Shown here piece after piece: positions 47,537-55,431 of a stretch of DNA of 64,000 nt; position 1 is the stretch's first letter; each line of letters opens with the position of its first letter. The DNA lies in the NCBI RefSeq assembly GCF_001623875.1, contig NZ_LWAE01000003.1, forward strand, positions 310,001 to 374,000, in the 5' to 3' direction. The DNA is from Clostridium magnum DSM 2767 (lineage in GTDB: Bacteria > Bacillota > Clostridia > Clostridiales > Clostridiaceae). The notes beneath the pieces were generated by a model. It was not told where the DNA came from, made no database searches, and worked only from the letters and a program-made list of their open reading frames with translations. A program made the position numbers and the translations under genes.

Positions 47537-50053
47537 TATAAATAGATTAACATTAGAATCTTCTGCTTCTCCTAGATAGTAACCTACTCCACCTACTTTA
47601 ACTCCATCTATTAGTTCTTCTGTTTTAAGTCCCATTACATCCATACTCATTTGACATGCAACTATTTCTATTCCACTGTCAATAGCTGCTTTAATTAGCT
47701 CATCTAATGAGGAAACATTTTTGTTTTTCATTACCATTTGCATCATTTTTGTACCCATGCCAAGCATATGCATTTTAGAAAGCTTTAATCTTTTGGCTCC
47801 TCTAGGCATCATAAATCCAAACATCTTATCCATAAACCCCTTTGAAACACTAACTTTTTTATGCTTTCTTAAAATATTAAGTCCCCAGAAAGTAAAGAAC
47901 ATTGTAACCTTTTTACCCATAGCAGCTGCTCCATTTGCTATTATAAAGGATGCTAGTGCTTTATCCAGATCTCCACTAAATACAACTAATGTCTTATTGT
48001 CTTTTTGTGCTGTTGCTCCACCTTCACCTAAGTCACTATTGGAAGCCACATGCTTCTTTCCACCCTTTCTTATAAAGGCTACTATATTTCCATTATCTTT
48101 TTCTCTGCTTAGTAATTCATTATTAGTTCTTTCACACCAAGATTTTATATCCTCATAAAAACCTTGATCTGATGCTGCAGCTTTTAAGACCTCCCCTTCC
48201 TTCATATCCTTAATATAAGCATTAACCTGCATTAACGGTCCCGGGCAGCATAATCCACAAGCATCTAAATTTTTATCGAAACTTCCCTTTTTATATTCTT
48301 CGACAGTTTCCTTATATTCATTAGAATTACTTTCTAAGCTAACGTTACTTTTATCTCCTCTTAAATCCATAGAATCACCCTCGTCACTTTTGTTCATTAC
48401 AACATTCTTAGGTTTAAACTTACTCATAGTATAAGTTTTATATCCACCGGTCAAATTTTTCACTTTAAATCCATTTGCCATTAGAATTCTTGCAGCAATA
48501 TATCCTCTAAGACCTACCTGACAATGAACTAAGATTTCTTTATTTTTATCTAACTCATTTATTCTATCTCTTAAATTGTCTACAGGTATATTTATAGCAC
48601 CTTCTATACTGCCATTACTATATTCTAATTCTGTTCTTACATCTACAAGCTGAGTTTTTTCTTTGTACCTATTATCTATATCTTCTGGTAATATTACTTC
48701 ATGCCTTCCTGCTAGAACATTTTCAGCAACGAATCCAGCCATATTTACAGGGTCCTTTGCTGATGAATAAGGTGGCGCATATGCTAATTCTAACTCTGCT
48801 AAATCATAAATTGTTCCACCAAGTCTCATAGTAACTGCTATGTCATCCATCCTCTTATCTACTCCAACGTAACCAAAGGCTTGAGCTCCAAGTATCTTTC
48901 CTTCATCACTGAAAATAAGTTTTATTGACATTGGTGCTCCACCTGGGTAATATCCTGCACTTGAATTAGGATGCACATATATAACCCTGTATGGTATATT
49001 CTTGGCTTTTAGAGTTCTTTCGTTATTACCTGTACTGGCACCAGTCAAACCAAATACCTTAATAATTGCTGTACCCATAGTTCCTTTATAATTTGAATTC
49101 AATCCACATACATTATCCGCTGCAATTCTTCCCTGCTTATTTGCTGGTCCAGCAAGGGCAATAGCTGTTTTACTTCCGTTTACAAAATCAACTACTTCAA
49201 TAGCATCTCCTACAGCATATACTCCTTCTACGTTAGTCTGCATTTTGTTATTTACTATTATATGACCTCTAGGTCCAAACTCTATTCCAGACTCTTTTAA
49301 AAATGCTGTGTCTGGCTTTACCCCTATAGCAAGTATAACTATATCTGCATATAAAGCTTTTCCGCTGTTTAAAACTACATTTAGTCCATTTCCATCTTCT
49401 TTAAATTCCTTAACTCCATCATTTAATACAATCCCTACTCCGTTATCCTCTAATTCCTTTTCTGCAAAAGTCACCATATCTGAATCAAAAGGTGCTAATA
49501 TATGTGGCGCTGCTTCAACTAAGGCTACGTTTAAACCCCTTTCTTTAAGGTTTTCTGCCATTTCAACTCCAATATATCCTCCGCCAATAACAACTGCATT
49601 TTTTATATTTCCTTTATCCACATAATCTTTTATTTTATCAGTATCCGGTACATTTCTTAGTGTAAATATTTTATCACTTTGTATTCCCTCTATAGAAGGC
49701 CTAATTGGAGCTGCTCCAGGCGATAAAATTAAATAGTCATAGTTTTCCTCATACTCACCTTTAGTTTTACTATTAACTTTAACTTTTTTATTTTTAGTGT
49801 CTACTGCCACTACTTGGCTATTTACCCTAACATCAATTTTAAATCTTTCATTCATAGCCTCAGGAGTTTGTACTAATAATTTTTCTCTTTCTTTTATAGT
49901 TTCTCCGATGTAGTACGGTAATCCACAATTTGCAAAGGATATATACTCTCCTTTTTCAAACATTATTATTTCAGCATTTTCATCAAGCCTTCTAAGTCTT
50001 GCAGCGGCGGATGCTCCACCTGCTACCCCACCAACTATTAATATTTTTTTCAT
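47534..50053 (-). CDS. CoA-disulfide reductase-rhodanese-TusA-DsrE fusion protein
   Basis: An 839-residue four-module sulfur carrier enzyme. Residues 1-450 are a FAD/NAD(P)H oxidoreductase (GGVAGGASAAARLRRLDE) with the single active Cys in SFANCGLPYYIG, as in CoA-disulfide/persulfide reductases. At 455-550 a rhodanese with active-site loop LVHCQVGLRGY follows. At about 595-665 is a TusA domain (DACGLCCPGPLMQV). At 685-839 is a DsrE-like domain (MFFTFWGLNILRK, EIVACQMSMDVMG). It likely reduces or transfers persulfide sulfur. Start at ATG 50053 after GGGAGTGG. It forms an operon with the ArsR gene. Confidence 0.92.
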   Translation of the reverse strand: MKKILIVGGVAGGASAAARLRRLDENAEIIMFEKGEYISFANCGLPYYIGETIKEREKLLVQTPEAMNERFKIDVRVNSQVVAVDTKNKKVKVNSKTKGEYEENYDYLILSPGAAPIRPSIEGIQSDKIFTLRNVPDTDKIKDYVDKGNIKNAVVIGGGYIGVEMAENLKERGLNVALVEAAPHILAPFDSDMVTFAEKELEDNGVGIVLNDGVKEFKEDGNGLNVVLNSGKALYADIVILAIGVKPDTAFLKESGIEFGPRGHIIVNNKMQTNVEGVYAVGDAIEVVDFVNGSKTAIALAGPANKQGRIAADNVCGLNSNYKGTMGTAIIKVFGLTGASTGNNERTLKAKNIPYRVIYVHPNSSAGYYPGGAPMSIKLIFSDEGKILGAQAFGYVGVDKRMDDIAVTMRLGGTIYDLAELELAYAPPYSSAKDPVNMAGFVAENVLAGRHEVILPEDIDNRYKEKTQLVDVRTELEYSNGSIEGAINIPVDNLRDRINELDKNKEILVHCQVGLRGYIAARILMANGFKVKNLTGGYKTYTMSKFKPKNVVMNKSDEGDSMDLRGDKSNVSLESNSNEYKETVEEYKKGSFDKNLDACGLCCPGPLMQVNAYIKDMKEGEVLKAAASDQGFYEDIKSWCERTNNELLSREKDNGNIVAFIRKGGKKHVASNSDLGEGGATAQKDNKTLVVFSGDLDKALASFIIANGAAAMGKKVTMFFTFWGLNILRKHKKVSVSKGFMDKMFGFMMPRGAKRLKLSKMHMLGMGTKMMQMVMKNKNVSSLDELIKAAIDSGIEIVACQMSMDVMGLKTEELIDGVKVGGVGYYLGEAEDSNVNLFI

Positions 50054-50087
50054 AAACAACCACTCCCAACATAAATATTATATTAAT

Positions 50088-50336
50088 TTATTTATCTTCA
50101 CTTAAAATCACATTAATTAATTCAGCTACTTTTTCATTACAAACACTATAATATATTTCAAGGCCATTTCTTCTACCCTCAATTATTCCTGCCGTTCTGA
50201 GTTTTTGAAGATGCTGAGATATGGTAGACTGAGGAGCGTCCAAACAGTTTTGCATGTGACTGACATTACATTCTCCTTTGTCTAAGAGCCCCTTTACTAT
50301 GCAAATTCTTACTGGGTGTGCTAATACTTTAAGCAT
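50088..50336 (-). CDS. ArsR family regulator, possibly persulfide-sensing
   Basis: A winged-helix repressor of at least 82 residues: MLKVLAHPVRICIVKGLL, recognition helix in APQSTISQHLQKLRTAGII, wing EGRRNGLEIYYSV. Cysteines lie in ICIVKG, GECN, QNCLD and SVCNEK, allowing a dithiol or tetrasulfide switch as in BigR/SqrR. The listed ATG lacks an SD sequence. Homology continues upstream in frame (NKYNEIAEMLKV) to ATC or ATA codons at 50378/50375, placed 5-8 nt after GAGGAGGGG, so a non-AUG start is likely. The autoregulated promoter is at 50409-50451. Confidence 0.82.
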   Translation of the reverse strand: MLKVLAHPVRICIVKGLLDKGECNVSHMQNCLDAPQSTISQHLQKLRTAGIIEGRRNGLEIYYSVCNEKVAELINVILSEDK

Positions 50337-50408
50337 TTCAGCAATCTCATTATATTTATTAACATTCTTATCTATGATTTTCCCCTCCTCTTTTGAAGTT
50401 TATGTATA

Positions 50409-50451
50409 ATCATTATATTTATATATTACGATATAATGATTTAAACTTCAA
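50409..50451 (-). promoter_or_regulatory. Promoter and operator of the arsR-CoA-disulfide reductase operon
   Basis: The minus strand has TTGAAG, 17 nt, TAATAT. It is overlapped by the inverted repeat ATCATTATAT/ATATAATGAT with a 12-bp centre, nearly identical to the one at 51089-51120. Confidence 0.7.
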
Positions 50452-50521
50452 AATTTTTTATATGTTTTTCTTCAAAGCAATTCCTGTATTTAAATATACA
50501 TTAATATTGAAAGAGGATAAC

Positions 50522-50550
50522 TTGTAATAACCTATCCTCCGCTATATACT
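50522..50550 (+). promoter_or_regulatory. Candidate promoter of structured element B
   Basis: TTGTAA, 17 nt, TATACT on the plus strand, ending 2 bp before the conserved 5' edge (TTATCCGATG) of the element. A GAGGATA/TATCCTC inverted repeat overlaps it. Confidence 0.5.
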
Positions 50551-50552
50551 TT

Positions 50553-50684
50553 TTATCCGATGACTACCCACTCTAATACTCCCTCTTCTTAAAGGGGAGT
50601 AAAGAGTGGCTACGTCCCTGGATTCGTTCAACTAAGAATCAGGTGGGGTTTGAAACCCCATCTGATTCGAGTTTCCACTTCATT
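50553..50684 (+). ncRNA. Structured repeat element, copy B
   Basis: About 132 nt: TTATCCGATGACTA, outer stem CCACTC/GAGTGG, inner stem ACTCCC/GGGAGT, CTACGTCCCTGGATTCG, TTCAACTAA, hairpin GAATCAGGTGGGG.../CCCCATCTGATTC, then GAGTTTCCACTTCAT. The conserved loop and linker sequences equal those of copy A. On the plus strand its 3' end meets the 3' end of the convergent gene at 50693. On the other strand it would instead be a downstream element of that gene. Confidence 0.6.
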
Positions 50685-50692
50685 ACTTAAAA

Positions 50693-51055
50693 CTAAAGTA
50701 TCTTATTTAAAATATCATAAGTATAATCTATAATTTCAGCACAGCTAACACCATTTTTCTTTAAATCCCTACAAACTTCTGTTCCATATTTTTCTTTTAT
50801 GTTTATCATTAATTCTTTTGCATACTTTCTAGCTTCATTTGTTTCTTCGCTACTTTCTCTTCCCTTTAATGAGCCTATTATCACTGCTGCTGCTCCTACA
50901 GCTCCACATAAACTTCCTACAGTATATCCAGCCCCCATACTACTACCAAGACCTATGGGTATATTAGTATTATGTTCTTCATTATAGGTTTTTATAATAG
51001 CCTCCCCACATGTAAATCCTTGTTTGTGATATTCTGATGCCTTTATCATTTTCAT
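50693..51055 (-). CDS. C_GCAxxG_C_C family redox protein
   Basis: A 120-residue small protein of the PF09719-type family, named for its cysteine pattern: GFTCGEAIIKTY, GSLCGAVGAAAVIIGSL (the GCAxxG position), GTEVCRDLKK and GVSCAEIIDYTYDIL. Members are often fused or adjacent to redox and sulfur genes, but the function is unknown. Two ATGs are possible; the second (51049) is better spaced from GGGGAGG. Two promoters with different operators precede it. Confidence 0.82.
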   Translation of the reverse strand: MKMIKASEYHKQGFTCGEAIIKTYNEEHNTNIPIGLGSSMGAGYTVGSLCGAVGAAAVIIGSLKGRESSEETNEARKYAKELMINIKEKYGTEVCRDLKKNGVSCAEIIDYTYDILNKIL

Positions 51056-51088
51056 TTCCTCCCCATACTTCTTAAAAGTCTATGTATA

Positions 51089-51131
51089 ATCACTATATTT
51101 ATATATTACGATATAGTGATTATTAAGTCAA
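51089..51131 (-). promoter_or_regulatory. Proximal promoter and ArsR-type operator of the C_GCAxxG_C_C gene
   Basis: TTGACT, 17 nt, TAATAT on the minus strand, overlapped by inverted repeat ATCACTATAT/ATATAGTGAT. The 40 bp 51081-51120 match 50401-50440 at 38 positions, and the two differences compensate within the palindrome. Confidence 0.72.
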
Positions 51132-51138
51132 TATTTTT

Positions 51139-51155
51139 ATACCCTGATAGGGTAT
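51139..51155. promoter_or_regulatory. CsoR/CstR-like palindrome
   Basis: ATACCC, five bases, GGGTAT. CsoR-family repressors (copper-sensing CsoR, persulfide-sensing CstR) bind G/C-tract palindromes of this kind. It lies just after the distal promoter. No CsoR gene is in the window. Confidence 0.45.
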
Positions 51156-51165
51156 CTATAATTAT

Positions 51166-51218
51166 AATATAATAACTTTAATTCCAAATGTCAAGCATTT
51201 TAAATTAAAGTTATTATA
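51166..51218 (-). promoter_or_regulatory. Distal promoter with overlapping inverted repeat
   Basis: The minus strand reads TTGACA, 17 nt, TATATT (51166-51194). A 16-bp inverted repeat (AATAACTTTAATT/AATTAAAGTTATT core) spans 51168-51218 and may also end transcription of the upstream metallophosphoesterase gene. Confidence 0.5.
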
Positions 51219-51234
51219 TTTAGTTTTATTTCGT

Positions 51235-52413
51235 TTATTGTTTGAACTTAAGCTTAACATTAACTATCTCTCCATTGGTTCCAATTCGTATTGGAGGCCC
51301 CCAAGTACCATAACCTGATGAAACTATTAAATTAAAATCACCTTTCTTAAGATACCCATAATCATCTTCGTAGACCATTCTTGTAATTAAGTTGTTAGGG
51401 AAAAATTGACCTCTATGCGTGTGCCCAGAAAGCTGTAAGTCTACTTTTTCATTCTCAGCTTCCTGCAAGTTTGATGGTCTATGATTTAGTACTATAACAG
51501 GCAGTGTCTTATCAATATTTTTCAATATTTCACTCAATGGTTTTACAGTTTCTTTTGATATACGAGTGACTGCAGGGTCATTTCTTCCTACTATGTAGAA
51601 ACTATTATCAATTTTTACTGCCTCATCCTGGAGAAGTTTCACATCTCCTTCTTCTAAATAATAGAGGGTTTCCTGTAGACTTGCCTCAATATATTCATGA
51701 TTTCCAGTAATATCGTATACACCGTATTTTGATTTTATATTCTTAAAGGCTTTAGCAGAATAGGCTTTTAATTTTGTAGTGGTACTCTCATCCACTATAT
51801 CACCGCCAAATAAAACAATATCTGGATTCAATTTATTTATGGAAGCTACCATGTTATCAAGACCTTTTTCTTTAACACCTGTTCCAAGGTGTACGTCAGA
51901 GATCATTACAATATTTAGAAATTTAATTTTGCCAGCGGTTTTATTAATATTTAAGTTATACTCTGTAAGTATAGGATGAGCGGCATTCCATGCTCCAAAA
52001 CCTATGAGTATAAACACTGATAAAAAAACTGTTATCCCATTTCCATAGAATCTACTTAAATAATTTCTAGTAGTACCTCTATATCCTGCTTTTCTAAATA
52101 TAAATCTCATAATATCCACAATAGGGAAAACTGCAATTAAATAAAATATAACAGCAAGACAAATTGTTCCAATTGATGTAGATATTGAAGTTAATAAGTT
52201 ATTAACAGATAAAAAACTTCTAAACAAAGCACTTATAATATAGGAAAGTGCTAAAAGCCAGAATATAATCCAATAGACCCTTGTTGTCATTTTTTTATTT
52301 CTATATGAAAATATATTCTTACCCTTTAAACCAATATAATAACAAGACATCATATATAAAAATATGAAAAATAAAATTAATAGTATTGCTCCAATAGATA
52401 TTGGTGACTTCAT
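51235..52413 (-). CDS. Membrane-anchored metallophosphoesterase (YaeI-like)
   Basis: A 392-residue protein with four predicted helices in the first 150 residues and a cytosolic or surface calcineurin-like phosphoesterase domain. Metal motifs are MISDVHLGTG (D-x-H), FGGDIVDE (GD), ITGNHEY (GNHE), VLNHRPSN (H) and LSGHTHRGQFFP (GHxH). Members include lipid A-type and UDP-diacylglucosamine-like hydrolases acting on membrane lipids; the substrate here is unknown. Confidence 0.9.
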   Translation of the reverse strand: MKSPISIGAILLILFFIFLYMMSCYYIGLKGKNIFSYRNKKMTTRVYWIIFWLLALSYIISALFRSFLSVNNLLTSISTSIGTICLAVIFYLIAVFPIVDIMRFIFRKAGYRGTTRNYLSRFYGNGITVFLSVFILIGFGAWNAAHPILTEYNLNINKTAGKIKFLNIVMISDVHLGTGVKEKGLDNMVASINKLNPDIVLFGGDIVDESTTTKLKAYSAKAFKNIKSKYGVYDITGNHEYIEASLQETLYYLEEGDVKLLQDEAVKIDNSFYIVGRNDPAVTRISKETVKPLSEILKNIDKTLPVIVLNHRPSNLQEAENEKVDLQLSGHTHRGQFFPNNLITRMVYEDDYGYLKKGDFNLIVSSGYGTWGPPIRIGTNGEIVNVKLKFKQ

Positions 52414-52738
52414 TTTATTCGCCTCCCTCTTTTAATTTAACCTTTAATATTTATAATATAATTTTTTCTTTAAAAGGTCAAAAACTCTTTATCTATGACA
52501 AGTTTTTTATGAAAGAGGCTAATACCCTAACTAAATTAGATGCTCCCTCGAAAATAGAAGGGCTCTGTACTTAGCAATAATTTTGCTGATGATAAATTAA
52601 AATAAAAAGAATCCTTCAATGATATAAAGGTTTGCTTAATTTATCCTTTTTTATTCCAAAATGTTTATAAATATGATAATATAATTATGTATTTTTATAC
52701 ATTTTATAAAATTTATAATACAATAAAGGAGAATTCAT
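52414..52738. other. Divergent spacer between metallophosphoesterase and putP
   Basis: 325 bp of AT-rich DNA. A TATAAT at 52680-52685 is a plausible putP -10, but no good -35 is seen 16-18 bp upstream. No riboswitch, tRNA or ORF was recognised. Confidence 0.5.
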
Positions 52739-54208
52739 ATGAAATACTACTCACTTTTAGCAATTGGCTTATACTTAGTGATTTTACTTGCAATAGGATA
52801 TCATTCCTATAGAAAAACCAAAGATATTTCAGATTACATGATTGGAGGCAGAAGTTTAGGCCCTATGGTTACTGCCCTATCTGCAGGTGCCAGTGATATG
52901 AGTGGCTGGATGCTTATGGGACTTCCTGGAGCTGTGTACGCTACAGGTATTTCTAGTATGTGGATTGGCGTGGGATTAACTATAGGAGCTTATTTTAACT
53001 ATCGTCTTTTAGCTCCAAGATTTAGAATCTATACGGAAGTTGCTAGTGATTCTTTAACTGTTCCAGACTATCTTGAGAATAGATTTAAAGATAAATCTAA
53101 AATGCTAAGACTTGTATCCGGTATAATAATACTTGTTTTTTTTACTCTATATGTTTCCTCTGGTATTGTGGCTGGCGGAAAATTATTTAGGGACTTATTA
53201 GGACTTACTTACAACTCTGGTGTAGTAGTTACATTAGCCATAGTTGTAATATATACCTATTTTGGAGGATTCTTAGCTGTAACTTTAACAGACTTTTTCC
53301 AAGGCAGCCTTATGTTTGTAGTACTAGTTATGGTTCCTGTTGTAGCTTATATGAATGTAGGCGTAGATCCTGGTACCTTCGTAACTAAAGTAAAAGATAT
53401 TGATCCTGCATTATTTGATATCCTTAGAGGAACAAGCTTACCTACAATTCTTGGATTTTTAGCATGGGGACTTGGTTATTTTGGACAACCTCATATTATA
53501 GTTCGTTTTATGGCCATTAAATCTGCTAAGGAACTAAAATCAGCAAGAAGAATAGGGATAGGCTGGATGGCTATTGGACTTTTAGGAGCTATGGCAAGTG
53601 GACTTATAGGTCTTGTATATTTTACATCTACTAATCAGCCTCTAAAAGATCCAGAACTAGTTTTTCTTCGTCTAGGAGATATACTATTCCATCCTTTTAT
53701 CACTGGTATAATACTTTCAGCAGTACTTGCTGCCATTATGAGTACTCTTTCTTCTCAACTTTTAGTTTGTTCAAGTTCTATAACAAAGGATTTTTATCTT
53801 ACATTTTTAAATAGAGAAGCATCAGAAAAAACTCAAATGTTTATAGGAAGAATATCTGTGCTTATAATTGCTGCATTTGCAGTAATATTTGCATATGTTC
53901 CAAATAAAACTATTCTCAATATAGTTGGACAAGCGTGGGCTGGATTCGGTTCTGCTTTTGGACCTCTTATTCTAATAAGTCTTTACTGGAAGCGAATGAC
54001 TAAATGGGGTGCATTATCCGGTATGATTGTAGGTGGTTTAACAGTTATTATATGGATTGTTTCTGGATTATCATCCTATTTATATGAAATGATTCCAGGT
54101 TTTGCTCTATCACTTATATCTGTTGTGGTTGTAAGTCTTTTAACAGAACAACCTGATGCATCAGTAATAGATGAGTTCAAAGTTATGGAAGAAAATTTGA
54201 CTGCCTAG
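52739..54208 (+). CDS. putP: Sodium/proline symporter
   Basis: A 489-residue SSS-family (LeuT-fold) transporter with 13 helices. PutP marks are ISDYMIGGRSLGPMVTALSAGASDMSGWMLMGLPGAVY (Na+ and proline site), FRIYTEVASDSLTVPDYLENRF, and AAIMSTLSSQLLVCSSSITKDFY with the conserved Ser/Thr of the Na2 site. The SD AAAGGAG is well placed. Proline uptake serves osmotic balance or Stickland-type metabolism in clostridia. Confidence 0.94.
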   Translation: MKYYSLLAIGLYLVILLAIGYHSYRKTKDISDYMIGGRSLGPMVTALSAGASDMSGWMLMGLPGAVYATGISSMWIGVGLTIGAYFNYRLLAPRFRIYTEVASDSLTVPDYLENRFKDKSKMLRLVSGIIILVFFTLYVSSGIVAGGKLFRDLLGLTYNSGVVVTLAIVVIYTYFGGFLAVTLTDFFQGSLMFVVLVMVPVVAYMNVGVDPGTFVTKVKDIDPALFDILRGTSLPTILGFLAWGLGYFGQPHIIVRFMAIKSAKELKSARRIGIGWMAIGLLGAMASGLIGLVYFTSTNQPLKDPELVFLRLGDILFHPFITGIILSAVLAAIMSTLSSQLLVCSSSITKDFYLTFLNREASEKTQMFIGRISVLIIAAFAVIFAYVPNKTILNIVGQAWAGFGSAFGPLILISLYWKRMTKWGALSGMIVGGLTVIIWIVSGLSSYLYEMIPGFALSLISVVVVSLLTEQPDASVIDEFKVMEENLTA

Positions 54209-54219
54209 TAAATATAATT

Positions 54220-54251
54220 AGGGGGAATTCAATATTTGATTTCCCCCCTTC
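54220..54251. terminator. Terminator after putP
   Basis: A stem GGGGGAA/TTCCCCC with an A/T loop followed by a pyrimidine-rich tail. It lies between convergent genes. Confidence 0.65.
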
Positions 54252-54269
54252 CTTTTCTTATTCAAATTT

Positions 54270-54767
54270 TTACTTCATAAATTTATACATGATTTCTGCC
54301 GCATCACCAACAAGCTCTGCACATGGACGCTTTTTGTAATATTCATCTGTTCTTGCCTCAGGTATGTAGCTTTCATTTTGAGTAGATAATCCTAAAAGCT
54401 CTCTACAAATTAAAGAGCCATTTTTTTCTTTAAATTGCTTAGCAAGCTGTTGAATGCGCTTATAATGTTCTGCCTTAGACAATCTATCATTCGGATCAAT
54501 ATAACCATATTTCATACCAGCTACCATAAACATGCCGCTTACTGCTCCACAAACCTCCCGCAGCCTACCCATACCTCCACCAAAGGAAGATGATACTTTA
54601 AGTGCTGTTTGAAAATCCATTCCACATTCTTCACAAAAAGCTGCAAATACCGACTGAGAGCAATTATACCCCTGCTTAAACAGTTCCACCGCACGATTTC
54701 TTAAACTATTCATCTCACTGTATTCACTGCACCATGTGTTGGAAGTGTTATTACAATTTTCACTCAT
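54270..54767 (-). CDS. C_GCAxxG_C_C family protein (second paralogue)
   Basis: A 165-residue relative of the 50693 product with the family cysteines in GYNCSQSVFAAFCEECGM, REVCGAVSGMFMVAG (GCAxxG position), GSLICRELLG and RPCAELVGDAAEIMYKFM. The N-terminus (SENCNNTSNTWCSEY) adds two more cysteines. It lies 51 nt after the UPF0251 regulator gene on the same strand, so both probably form one operon. Confidence 0.82.
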   Translation of the reverse strand: MSENCNNTSNTWCSEYSEMNSLRNRAVELFKQGYNCSQSVFAAFCEECGMDFQTALKVSSSFGGGMGRLREVCGAVSGMFMVAGMKYGYIDPNDRLSKAEHYKRIQQLAKQFKEKNGSLICRELLGLSTQNESYIPEARTDEYYKKRPCAELVGDAAEIMYKFMK

Positions 54768-54818
54768 TTTTCTACCTCCTTTAATTACATTATGATTTGA
54801 GTGCCAGTTAAAATTCTT

Positions 54819-55199
54819 TTATACATCTTTATCCTCATTTCCTACAAAGTTTTTATCATATCTATGTCTACAACATCTGTCACCACCGCAAGATTTTTCA
54901 AAGCCATTACAAAGTATGTAGTCTCCTCCCTCAATTCTTAGCACCTTTCCATTCACTAATGACTCCGCAAGCTTTCTTCTAGCATCATTATATATCCCCT
55001 GAACCGTTGTCCGCGCAATATTCATTTTATTAGCACACTCTTCCTGCGTAAATCCTTCCAAATCAATTAGTCGTATTGTCTCATATTCATCAACAGTCAT
55101 AGTTATAAGATGATCTTCATTAACTGGAACGTTAAGGGGCCCATATATATCTCTTTCGGGCAAACAACATACTTTTCTGCATTTTCTTGGTCTAGGCAT
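54819..55199 (-). CDS. UPF0251/DUF134 family DNA-binding regulator
   Basis: A 126-residue helix-turn-helix protein. The family signature [23 protein letters not shown] opens it, and the sigma70-region-4-like helix-turn-helix is [47 protein letters not shown]. The C-terminus is Cys-rich ([10 protein letters not shown]), suited to metal or redox sensing. Genes of this family often neighbour NifX/NifB-like cofactor proteins, as here. Its own promoter carries paired palindromes also found before the nifX-like genes. Confidence 0.88.
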   Translation of the reverse strand: MPRPRKCRKVCCLPERDIYGPLNVPVNEDHLITMTVDEYETIRLIDLEGFTQEECANKMNIARTTVQGIYNDARRKLAESLVNGKVLRIEGGDYILCNGFEKSCGGDRCCRHRYDKNFVGNEDKDV

Positions 55200-55246
55200 A
55201 AATCATTCACCTCATTTACAACAAAGTTAACAGTTCCTCTTAGTTA

Positions 55247-55297
55247 TTGACATATGCTATTTTAGTTTCATTGTACTCTATATCCGATATATGTCAA
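55247..55297 (-). promoter_or_regulatory. Promoter with paired TGACATATG sites before the UPF0251 gene
   Basis: The minus strand has TTGACA, 16 nt, TACAAT. One half-site (TTGACATATATC) covers the -35 and the other (GCATATGTCAA) lies near +1. Their centres are about 41 bp apart. Confidence 0.65.
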
Positions 55298-55370
55298 TAA
55301 ATTTTTATACTAAAATTATTTCTTACGTCTAAATTTGAAGTATGTATCTTCTCAAATTCTTTCTACAGGC

Positions 55371-55414
55371 AAAATAAAAGATTGTATTAGATTTCCAATA
55401 CAATCTTTTATTTT
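55371..55414. terminator. Terminator after the cysteine desulfidase gene
   Basis: A long A/T-rich stem (AAAAGATTGTATT/AATACAATCTTTT, extendable) flanked by A and T runs, acting on the minus strand. Confidence 0.75.
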
Positions 55415-55431
55415 GTGCCTTATATACTCTC

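Noticed and set aside
47721..48158. 145-codon plus-strand ORF opposite the TusA/DsrE region
   Set aside because: Complement of conserved domains, without own signals.
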